From the NCBI GenBank assembly GCA_002327315.1, contig DCVI01000096.1:1-8176 (forward strand): a stretch of DNA of 8,176 nucleotides, read 5' to 3'. A model generated the notes under the pieces. That model was not told the DNA's origin. It worked only from the letters and a program-made list of their open reading frames with translations, and ran no database searches. Shown here one piece after another: positions 1 to 5,216 of this stretch (position 1 is its first letter; the number at the start of each line of letters is the position of its first letter). The translations under genes and the position numbers were made by a program. Source of the DNA: Syntrophaceae bacterium UBA2192. GTDB lineage: Bacteria > Desulfobacterota > Syntrophia > Syntrophales > UBA2192.

Positions 1-56
1 GAACCATCACCCTCACCCTGGCCCTCTCCCCTCAAGGGAGAGGGAAATCAAGGAAT
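1..56. repeat. Dispersed hairpin repeat, copy 1
   Basis: A perfect 9-bp stem, CCCTCTCCC at 22-30 and GGGAGAGGG at 36-44, closes a CTCAA loop and is preceded by CACCCT-type words. The 23-nt core is identical to the copy at 6551-6573. It lies downstream of the OsmC-like gene, so it may act as a 3' hairpin for that transcript. Repeats of this CCCTCTCCC/GGGAGAGGG style are common intergenic elements in proteobacteria. That comparison is from general knowledge, not a search. Confidence 0.8.
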
Positions 57-105
57 GCGGTTTTCATAGGGGGATGAAGGGGGATTTGCTTTTCAACTGT
101 TTATC
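57..105. other. Short spacer between hairpin repeat and OsmC-like gene
   Basis: I see no gene here. The segment ATGAAGGGGGATTTG at 74-88 nearly matches ATGAGGGGGATTTG at 7288-7301, so it may be part of a dispersed repeat. No clear poly-T terminator is visible. Confidence 0.5.
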
Positions 106-567
106 CTATTTTTCGAAGATCAGCTCGTCCTGGAGTTTGATGCAGTCCTTGACGCTCTGGGCGGCGGGACAGCGGGTGATGTAGTTCGCGAAGGCCTCTT
201 TCGCGTCGGCCGCCTTCTCCTCGGGGCACTTGAGATGCATCTTCACGCGGATCGCCGTGATCCGGAGGACGCCTGCCACGGCTTCGATGTCCCCTTCCAC
301 GTCGGCCCAGTAGAGATGCTCGGGGGTGGGGATTTTCTTTCCGGCCATCAGCGTGGCCAGTGTGCCCATCATTCACCCCGCGGTGGCGGCAACGATGTGA
401 TCCAGGGTTGCCGCATGTTCCTTTTCCGGCTCTACCTTATAGAACCGCTTGATACCCCCGTGGACGCCGTAATAGACGGGCTCCGAGAACCCCTCGATCA
501 TGGCCCTTCGGGTGGGTCCTGTCTCCCTGACGATCTTGATCTTCGAAGTGTGAACCACGTCGCCCAT
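106..567 (-). CDS. OsmC-like selenoprotein (UGA read as Sec65)
   Basis: This is an OsmC/Ohr-type thiol-dependent redox protein; the family reduces peroxides, often organic ones, in the cytoplasm. Two abutting open frames (567-376 and 372-106) are in the same frame and separated only by TGA at 375-373. Read through, they give 153 residues, a normal family length. The UGA falls in DHIVAATAG-U-MMGTL, the helix where the family carries its peroxidatic cysteine. A second cysteine, Cys133 in TRCPAAQSV, fits the resolving position. The ATG at 567 has a strong Shine-Dalgarno (AAAGGAGGG, 4 nt upstream). A candidate SECIS lies at 341-360. Standard annotation would call two fragments or a pseudogene. 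A nonsense mutation is the alternative, but hitting exactly the catalytic position with both halves otherwise intact makes Sec far likelier. OsmC-like proteins are, as I recall, a known bacterial selenoprotein family. Confidence 0.85.
341..360 (-). promoter_or_regulatory. Candidate bacterial SECIS hairpin
   Basis: Downstream of the UGA (375-373) the mRNA can form CUGGCC (360-355) paired with GGCCGG (346-341). One A-U pair extends this to 7 bp, closing a six-base loop CGCUGA. The apical loop begins 19 nt after the UGA, inside the roughly 16-37 nt range known for bacterial SECIS elements. A G lies in the second loop position, as SelB-binding loops generally require a G in the first two. I see no bulged U of the fdhF kind. 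Placement and stem are read directly; SelB binding is inference. Confidence 0.6.
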
Positions 568-593
568 AAGTCCCTCCTTTGGATACTAGTCGC

Positions 594-608
594 TGCCGCG
601 GAGCGGCA
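594..608 (-). other. Small hairpin in the OsmC-like gene leader
   Basis: TGCCGC (594-599) and GCGGCA (603-608) form a 6-bp stem with a GGA/TCC loop, 27 nt upstream of the OsmC-like start codon. It lies between the period-8 array and the Shine-Dalgarno. A role in transcription or translation is possible but unsupported. Confidence 0.35.
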
Positions 609-614
609 TCGACA

Positions 615-718
615 GTTGATTTGTTGAATCGTTGATAAGTTGACTAGTTGACAAAGCAAGGAGGAGAAGGGGGACTTCCTTTCCCTTATTCCCTTATCAA
701 CCAATTAACCCGTCAACC
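615..718. repeat. Bipartite period-8 array R1 (GTTGA words)
   Basis: The left arm (615-654) has five 8-nt units starting at 615, 623, 631, 639 and 647, each beginning GTTGA followed by three variable bases. After a 24-nt purine-rich centre, the right arm (679-718) has five 8-nt units that on the bottom strand begin GGTT or AGGG, for example GGTTGACG and GGTTGATA. The arms are inverted and could pair imperfectly. The right arm overlaps the amidotransferase 3' end: its stop codon TAA (707-705) and last codons lie inside the array. Confidence 0.85.
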
Positions 719-1439
719 GATCACTGAGGCCGTCAGGCCCCGCGAGTCCGTCCAGGAAGTCGGCCATCAGGCCATTGATCGCGCGAAAGCGATCCAGATC
801 CGTCAGCATCTCCGCAGCACCCTGTACGTAGGGACCGTCGGCAAGATCTTCAGGGCAGTTGTGAACGAGTTGCTCCACGCTTTCCCTCGTGGACTCCAGG
901 TGGAACTGCAATGCGGCAACGCGGTCTCCGAAGGCAAAGGCCTGGGTTTCGCAGGCCTGGCTTCGGGCAAGATGGACGGCGCCGCGCGGGATCTCGAAGG
1001 TGTCGCCGTGCCAGTGGAATGCAGCAAACCGCTCCGGAAGGAAGCCGGAGAGATTGGACTGCGAGGCCTGCACCGTTTTTTCAACGGGGTGCCAGCCGAT
1101 CTCGACACAGGGGTTCCGCGTCACCTTTGCACCCAGTACGCAGGCAAGAAGCTGGGCCCCGAGGCAGATGCCTATGACGCCTTTTTCCCTGTGGAGCGCC
1201 TCGCCGATGAAACGTTTTTCACGGGCAAGCCAGGGATAACGGTTTTCATCGTAGACACTCATGGGCCCGCCGAGGATGACGAGCCAGTCCAGCTCCTCGG
1301 CCGCCGGCATAGGCTGGCCGTCATACAGGCGGGTGGATGTGAGCCGGTGCCCCCTCACCATGGCCCACGACTCGATGAACCCCGGCCCCTCGAAGGGAAC
1401 GTGCTGCAAATAATGGATCCTCAGCGATTTCTTCTGCAT
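705..1439 (-). CDS. Class I glutamine-amidotransferase-like protein
   Basis: The product is 244 residues, one GATase class I domain of the stand-alone type resembling the glutaminase half of GMP synthase. Visible landmarks are LGGPMSVYDE near residues 56-65, the nucleophile elbow GICLGAQ with Cys92, FHWHGD near 141-146, and LQFHLE with His180 and Glu182 as the rest of the triad. The family hydrolyses glutamine or cleaves gamma-glutamyl bonds; the acceptor here cannot be told. No synthetase domain is attached or nearby. I start at ATG 1439, which has an upstream AGG with 8-nt spacing; an in-frame TTG two codons earlier is too close to that AGG. It follows nadD on the same strand after a 164-nt spacer holding array R2, so co-transcription is uncertain. 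The last residues RLTG are encoded inside array R1. Confidence 0.85.
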   Translation of the reverse strand: MQKKSLRIHYLQHVPFEGPGFIESWAMVRGHRLTSTRLYDGQPMPAAEELDWLVILGGPMSVYDENRYPWLAREKRFIGEALHREKGVIGICLGAQLLACVLGAKVTRNPCVEIGWHPVEKTVQASQSNLSGFLPERFAAFHWHGDTFEIPRGAVHLARSQACETQAFAFGDRVAALQFHLESTRESVEQLVHNCPEDLADGPYVQGAAEMLTDLDRFRAINGLMADFLDGLAGPDGLSDRLTG

Positions 1440-1469
1440 CGGCAATGCCTGTCGAGCTGTGGATGTGTC

Positions 1470-1584
1470 CAGTCTACAGCCTACAGTCGACAGCCTAAAA
1501 AAAGTACAGGCAGCAGGATCTATATGTTGGCTGTCGGCTGTCGGCTTCTATCCGATTCCGGAGTCCGGCTTCCTGAAGCCCGAT
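1470..1584. repeat. Bipartite period-7 array R2
   Basis: The left arm (1470-1497) has four 7-nt units: CAGTCTA, CAGCCTA, CAGTCGA, CAGCCTA. The right arm (1529-1584) is eight 7-nt steps; on the bottom strand it reads ATCGGGC, TTCAGGA, AGCCGGA, CTCCGGA, ATCGGAT, AGAAGCC, then GACAGCC twice. The GACAGCC pair can base-pair with the left arm (about 12 of 14 positions around CGACAGCC). The array fills the spacer between the nadD stop and the amidotransferase start and joins directly to the hairpin at the nadD end. Confidence 0.8.
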
Positions 1585-1588
1585 GCCC

Positions 1589-1619
1589 CCTTTACAAACG
1601 CCTTCAGCGTTTGTAAAGG
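1589..1619 (-). terminator. Hairpin spanning the nadD stop codon
   Basis: A perfect 13-bp inverted repeat (1589-1601 and 1607-1619) encloses a 5-nt loop that contains the nadD stop TGA (1606-1604). One arm encodes the last four residues, the other follows the stop. On the minus strand the stem runs into GGGGGCATCGGG rather than a U tract, so it is not a classical intrinsic terminator. It may protect the 3' end or slow ribosomes and polymerase there. Confidence 0.7.
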
Positions 1620-2251
1620 TTGTGCCTCTCGATGTACTCCCTGACCGCATCGGGCACGAGATAACGGATGGAGCGGCCCGATTTCACGCGCTCGCGGATG
1701 TCCGTCGACTCGATATCGAGCAGGGTGACACCCGTGAAGGATATGAGCTTTCCCGAGGAACCACGATAGGCGCGCGCTTTCCTGTCATAGGTAAAGCGCT
1801 TCGCATCATCGGAGGGAAGGGCTTTACGGAGCGAGCCCTTTCGCCAGCCGGGCCTCGTCATGATGATGAAGTGGCAAAGGGTGAGCAGCCGCCTCCAGCT
1901 CTTCCACCGCTGGATGTCCTCGAAGGCATCCTGCCCCATAATGAAATAGATCTCGAGCTCCTTTCCGAAGGTCTCGCGGAAATAGCCGATGGTGTCCACC
2001 GTGTAGGAGCGGCCCTCACGCCGGTTCTCGACGTCGGAAAAGGCAAAGTCCGGATTTCTCTCGATGGCGAAGCGCACCATGCGCTCGCGATGCTCGTAGG
2101 AGATGATGCCGGGCCCCAGCTTGAGGGGCGGGGCTGCCGAGGGGATGAAGACGATCCTGTCGAGACCGTATTTCTCCAGGATCTCCTGGGCGCATCGCAG
2201 GTGGGCCAGGTGGATCGGATCGAAGGTGCCGCCGAGGATGCCCCATCGCAT
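1604..2251 (-). CDS. nadD: Nicotinate-nucleotide adenylyltransferase
   Basis: NadD joins ATP and nicotinate mononucleotide to make deamido-NAD in the cytoplasm, a core step of NAD synthesis. The 215-residue length is normal. The nucleotidyltransferase signature GGTFDPIHLAHL (residues 7-18, with His14 and His17) opens the protein; IPSAAPPLK (36-44), RSYTVDT (81-87), GQDAF (106-110) and the C-terminal STDIRERV (182-189) complete the family pattern. The usual histidine of the PPHK segment is leucine here. The ATG at 2251 is preceded by AAAGGG at a workable distance. It lies 164 nt downstream of proA on the same strand, a pairing common in many bacteria, but array R3 fills the gap. The gene ends inside a 13-bp hairpin. 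Confidence 0.95.
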   Translation of the reverse strand: MRWGILGGTFDPIHLAHLRCAQEILEKYGLDRIVFIPSAAPPLKLGPGIISYEHRERMVRFAIERNPDFAFSDVENRREGRSYTVDTIGYFRETFGKELEIYFIMGQDAFEDIQRWKSWRRLLTLCHFIIMTRPGWRKGSLRKALPSDDAKRFTYDRKARAYRGSSGKLISFTGVTLLDIESTDIRERVKSGRSIRYLVPDAVREYIERHNLYKR

Positions 2252-2279
2252 GTCATCAGCCCTTTCAATCGCTGAGAAG

Positions 2280-2296
2280 TGACCGATCGGTTGGTC
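2280..2296. promoter_or_regulatory. Palindrome upstream of nadD, possible operator
   Basis: ACCGATCGGT is a perfect 10-bp palindrome, flanked so that GACC...GGTC pairs as an outer half-site. This style resembles binding sites of TetR-family repressors, but no such regulator is encoded in the window. It sits about 30-45 nt upstream of the nadD start codon. The resemblance may be chance. Confidence 0.25.
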
Positions 2297-2310
2297 GATT
2301 CTATGACCGC

Positions 2311-2394
2311 GAAGTTAGGAAGCGAGGAAGAGCAGAAGATCGGAAAAGATACGTTTCTTTCCGCGCTTCCGCTCTTCTTCACTTCCGCTCTTCC
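2311..2394. repeat. Bipartite period-8 array R3 (GAAG words)
   Basis: The left arm (2311-2350) has five 8-nt units beginning GAA(G/A): GAAGTTAG, GAAGCGAG, GAAGAGCA, GAAGATCG, GAAAAGAT. After a 4-nt centre ACGT, the right arm (2355-2394) has five 8-nt units whose bottom strand reads GGAAGAGC, GGAAGTGA and similar. Laid against each other with a one-base shift, about three quarters of positions pair, so transcripts would form a long purine:pyrimidine hairpin. It occupies most of the proA-nadD spacer. Confidence 0.85.
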
Positions 2395-2410
2395 GGCCCC
2401 TCCAGGGGCC
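2395..2410 (-). terminator. Hairpin just after proA
   Basis: GGCCCCT (2395-2401) and AGGGGCC (2404-2410) form a 7-bp GC-rich stem with a 2-nt centre, starting 5 nt past the proA stop on the minus strand. The real loop must be a little wider. It runs straight into the right arm of array R3, with no U tract. Confidence 0.55.
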
Positions 2411-2415
2411 CGCGC

Positions 2416-3675
2416 CTACGAGGTGCGCACCTGCCCGCTCCCGTAGATGATGAACTTCTGCGTCGTCAGCTCCTCGAGGCCCATGGGCCCGAAGGCGTGC
2501 AGCTTCGTCGTGCTGATCCCGATCTCGGCGCCGAGCCCGAGCTCGAAGCCGTCGCTGAAACGGGTTGAGGCGTTGACGAGGACCGTCGAGGAATTCACCT
2601 CTCTGAGGAACCGCTGCGCGTTGTCGTAGTCGCGCGTGACGATCGACTCGGTGTGCAGCGAGCCGTACCGTTCGATATGGCCGATGGCTTCGTCGATCCC
2701 GTCGACGACGCGCACCGCCAGGATGAGATCCAGGTACTCCTCGTGCCAATCCTTCTCCGTGGCCGCATCGAGCCCGGGCAGGATGGCCCGGGTCCGCTCG
2801 CAGCCGCGCAGCACGACGCCCGCCTTCTCCAGGGCCTCCGCCACGGCGGGGAGAAACATGCCGGCCGCGCTCTTGTGGACGAGCAGAGTCTCCATGGCGT
2901 TGCAGACGCCCGGCCGCTGCACCTTGGCGTTCATGCAGATCTGGACCGCCATGTCGAGGTCGGCGCCGGCGTCGACAAAGACGTGGCAAACCCCCTTGTA
3001 GTGCTTGATCACGGGGATCCTCGACTGGCTGACCACGGCCCGGATAAGATCTTCGCCGCCCCGGGGGATGATGAGGTCGACGTACTCATCGAGCTGGAGC
3101 AGCAAGTTGACGGCCTCGCGGTCCACCATGGGGATGAGCTGGATGGCGTTCTCGGGAAGCCCCTTGACGCGGAGCACGCCGCGCAGGATCAGGCTCAGGG
3201 CCGTGTTGGAGTTGATGGCTTCGGAGCCGCCCCGGAGGATGACGGCGTTTCCGGCCTTCAGGCACAGGGCCGCCGCGTCGACGGTCACATTGGGGCGCGA
3301 CTCGTAGATGATCCCGATCACGCCCAGGGGAATCCGCATCCTGCCCACGAGAAGCCCGTTGGGGCGCCTCCACATGGAGGTGATCTTCCCTACGGGATCC
3401 GGCAGGGCGGCCACTTCCTCGAGTCCCCGCGCCATGGCCCGGACGGCTTTCTCATCCAGCGTGAGGCGGTCGATCATGGCCTTCGAGAGTCCCTTTCTGC
3501 GGGCGTACTCGACGTCCTTCTCGTTTTCCTCGATGAGGGTGTCCGTGTGATGGATGAGCTGCTCGGCCATCTCGACCAGGGCCTCATCCTTCTCCGCACT
3601 CGAGAGGTTGGCCACAGCCGATGCCGCCTGTTTGGCGTTCTTCGCGATCTGGAAGACCTGTTCCTTGATGTCCAT
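2416..3675 (-). CDS. proA: Gamma-glutamyl phosphate reductase
   Basis: ProA reduces gamma-glutamyl phosphate with NADPH to glutamate semialdehyde, the second step of proline synthesis, in the cytoplasm. The 419-residue length is typical. Aldehyde-dehydrogenase-fold landmarks are clear: IPLGVIGIIYESRPNVTVDA (115-134), LKAGNAVILRGGSEA (139-153), IIPRGG (202-207), KHYKGVCHVFVD (224-235) and the catalytic cysteine Cys258 in RPGVCNAMETLL. GLGAEIGISTTKLHAFGPMG near the C-terminus is also family-typical. The ATG at 3675 has GGAG about 6 nt upstream. ProB, which makes the unstable substrate and is often encoded just upstream, is absent; upstream is a divergent patatin-like gene. nadD follows on the same strand. 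Confidence 0.97.
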   Translation of the reverse strand: MDIKEQVFQIAKNAKQAASAVANLSSAEKDEALVEMAEQLIHHTDTLIEENEKDVEYARRKGLSKAMIDRLTLDEKAVRAMARGLEEVAALPDPVGKITSMWRRPNGLLVGRMRIPLGVIGIIYESRPNVTVDAAALCLKAGNAVILRGGSEAINSNTALSLILRGVLRVKGLPENAIQLIPMVDREAVNLLLQLDEYVDLIIPRGGEDLIRAVVSQSRIPVIKHYKGVCHVFVDAGADLDMAVQICMNAKVQRPGVCNAMETLLVHKSAAGMFLPAVAEALEKAGVVLRGCERTRAILPGLDAATEKDWHEEYLDLILAVRVVDGIDEAIGHIERYGSLHTESIVTRDYDNAQRFLREVNSSTVLVNASTRFSDGFELGLGAEIGISTTKLHAFGPMGLEELTTQKFIIYGSGQVRTS

Positions 3676-3983
3676 GGATGCTCCGCAAAACAGGAATTGG
3701 GAAATTGGAAACTGGGTATTGGGACATTCCGATCCGGAAGTCCTTCTTCCTCGTCCCTACACCTGGTCCCTCGTCCCTTCTCGCTCTTCACTCAGGGATT
3801 GAATCACTCACTCACTTTTTCTTGCACCAGCCACAAACCACTAGCCACTTTTTTTATAGCTTGCAAACATATACCGTATGCCTCTTTTTATTTCAAGCGG
3901 TTAAAGAATTTCAGCGGGCCGTTGTGTTTCAGGGGCAACTGGATTATGATGGCTCACTTTGCAATCGGCAGGAAAGGACGGGA
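3676..3983. other. Divergent spacer between proA and the patatin-like gene
   Basis: This 308-nt spacer must hold the promoters of both divergent genes, but I could not pick convincing -35/-10 pairs. About half is the R4 repeat array (3692-3848). The rest (3849-3970) is AT-richer than the flanks, with a T tract at 3849-3855 and TATAG after it, and is the likeliest promoter zone for the plus-strand gene. The open frame extending upstream to 3678 crosses the repeats and is not credible coding sequence. Confidence 0.5.
3692..3848. repeat. Mixed period-7 array R4
   Basis: The left part (3692-3727) has five 7-8 nt words with a G-run core: AGGAATT, GGGAAATT, GGAAACT, GGGTATT, GGGACAT. A right part (about 3741-3778) carries TCCC words 13 and 7 nt apart, rich in G on the bottom strand. 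A third block (3821-3848) is four exact 7-nt steps ending in CAC: CTTGCAC, CAGCCAC, AAACCAC, TAGCCAC. Periodicity is less regular than in R3 or R5. Confidence 0.65.
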
Positions 3984-5063
3984 ATGGAGAGGCTTTGCTT
4001 CCGGGCGGGAAAACGGGCCCTGGAGATGATCCGGGACGGGGGCTTCAGCCTCGACCGGGTCACGACTTACGTGGGCCCCGCGGTGGGGCCCCGCTGGCTC
4101 GTAGCGAGCGGCTTCGACCTCACCCTCCTGCAAAACGGCAAGCTCGGATCGAAGTCTCGGCCCGTCCTGCTGACGGGCGCGTCGGCGGGCGCCTGGCGTT
4201 TCGCCGCCTGGCTCCAGCCTGAACCGGAGAAGAGCTACCGCAGGCTCATCGATGCCTACATCGGCATCCCCTGTGACCGCAGGAGCACCCCCTCGAGCCT
4301 CAGGAGCTCCCTCCAGGAGGTCATCAACGACTACCTGGAGGACGACGCCATCCCCTTTGCGCTTGCCCATGACCATTACCGGCTTGCCGTCACGACGGCC
4401 CGGGCGAAAAACCTTGCCGCCTTGGAGACCCCCCGGGTGCAGAAGTGGGGCCTCGCGCTCTGCTATGCCCTGAACAGGATCAACCGCGGCCATCTCTTCC
4501 GTTTCTTCGAACGGGTGGTCTTCTACAGCGGCCCCCGGCCTCCCCAGTTCTGTCTGCGGCCCGGTTTCCGCGGGAAGGCTGTCGTGCTGAATGAATTCAA
4601 CTTCAAGCATGCCGTTCTCGCCTCGGGCGCCATCCCGCTTCTGATCGAGGGGGTGACGGACATCTACGGGGCCCCCCGCGGCATCTATCGGGACGGGGGT
4701 TTAATCGACTACCATCTCGACCACGACTACGCCGTAAAAGAAGACGACATGACCCTGATCTTCCTTCACGAGGACCGGATCGTCCCCGGGTGGCTCGACA
4801 AGAAGATCAAGGGGCGAAGGCCTCCGGCCGAGGCCCTCGACAACCTCCTGGTGATTACCCCGTCGCCTGAGTTGGTGCAAACCTTTCCCGGCGGGAAGAT
4901 CCCCGACCGGGACGACTTTGAGACATTCATCGACGATCCCGCAGGCCGTATCCTGAACTGGCGCAAAGTCGTCGAGATCTGCGCCCCCCTCGGGGAGGAG
5001 TTTGCCGAGCAGGTGGAAAGCGGGAAGATCCGGGGGATGGTCGAGCCGTTGAGTCTTGAGTAG
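3984..5063 (+). CDS. Patatin-like phospholipase family protein
   Basis: The 359-residue product looks like a patatin-fold lipid acyl hydrolase, which uses a Ser-Asp dyad instead of a triad. The nucleophile elbow is TGASAGAWR with Ser67, and the second catalytic residue is Asp237 in YRDGGLIDYH, the DGG motif. A glycine-containing stretch YVGPAVGPRW (29-38) may supply the oxyanion hole, though it is not the usual GGGxRG. No signal peptide or membrane segment is evident, so it is probably cytoplasmic or peripheral. I start at ATG 3984, with AAGGA 5 nt upstream; the frame is open to 3678 but that part spans repeats and lacks protein-like character. The substrate is unknown. It is divergent from proA and followed by array R5 and the radical SAM gene. 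Confidence 0.8.
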   Translation: MERLCFRAGKRALEMIRDGGFSLDRVTTYVGPAVGPRWLVASGFDLTLLQNGKLGSKSRPVLLTGASAGAWRFAAWLQPEPEKSYRRLIDAYIGIPCDRRSTPSSLRSSLQEVINDYLEDDAIPFALAHDHYRLAVTTARAKNLAALETPRVQKWGLALCYALNRINRGHLFRFFERVVFYSGPRPPQFCLRPGFRGKAVVLNEFNFKHAVLASGAIPLLIEGVTDIYGAPRGIYRDGGLIDYHLDHDYAVKEDDMTLIFLHEDRIVPGWLDKKIKGRRPPAEALDNLLVITPSPELVQTFPGGKIPDRDDFETFIDDPAGRILNWRKVVEICAPLGEEFAEQVESGKIRGMVEPLSLE

Positions 5064-5120
5064 GCGGCTGTTGAACGGAGGCTTATCCCGTTGGGTGCCT
5101 TGAGTCCGTCTGCAGGCAAT

Positions 5121-5216
5121 GAGATAGCGAAGATCGGAAGAGCGGAAGTGAGGAAGAGCGGACAAGAAAAGAATTTCTCCACTCCGATCTTCCGCTCTTC
5201 ATAACTTCCTCACTTC
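5121..5216. repeat. Bipartite period-8 array R5 (GAAG words)
   Basis: The left arm (5121-5160) has five 8-nt units: GAGATAGC, GAAGATCG, GAAGAGCG, GAAGTGAG and a second GAAGAGCG. After a 16-nt centre, the right arm (5177-5216) has five 8-nt units; on the bottom strand they read GAAGTGAG, GAAGTTAT, GAAGAGCG, GAAGATCG, GAGTGGAG. Words are shared with R3 in a different order. The last base of the right arm (5216) is immediately followed by the ATG of the radical SAM gene. Confidence 0.85.

Noticed and set aside
106..567. OsmC-like gene as a pseudogene broken by a nonsense mutation
   Set aside because: The UGA lies exactly at the catalytic cysteine position, no other lesion is present, and a SECIS-like stem follows. 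Selenocysteine explains all three.
615..718. Period-7/8 arrays as CRISPR arrays
   Set aside because: Units are 7-8 nt with no spacers of normal length, no 21-40 nt direct repeat exists and no cas genes are present.
648..1616. Long plus-strand open frame of about 320 codons opposite the amidotransferase gene
   Set aside because: It is antisense to a well-supported gene, starts in a repeat array, runs through another array and has no recognisable domain. High GC makes such shadow frames common.
3678..3983. N-terminal extension of the patatin-like protein
   Set aside because: The frame is open but crosses array R4 and yields repeat-derived, non-conserved-looking residues. A good ribosome site precedes ATG 3984.
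2653..4029. Plus-strand open frame of about 458 codons opposite proA
   Set aside because: It is the antisense of proA plus repeat-rich spacer. The composition is rich in Asp, His, Gly and Val as expected of a reversed coding frame, and no family is recognised.
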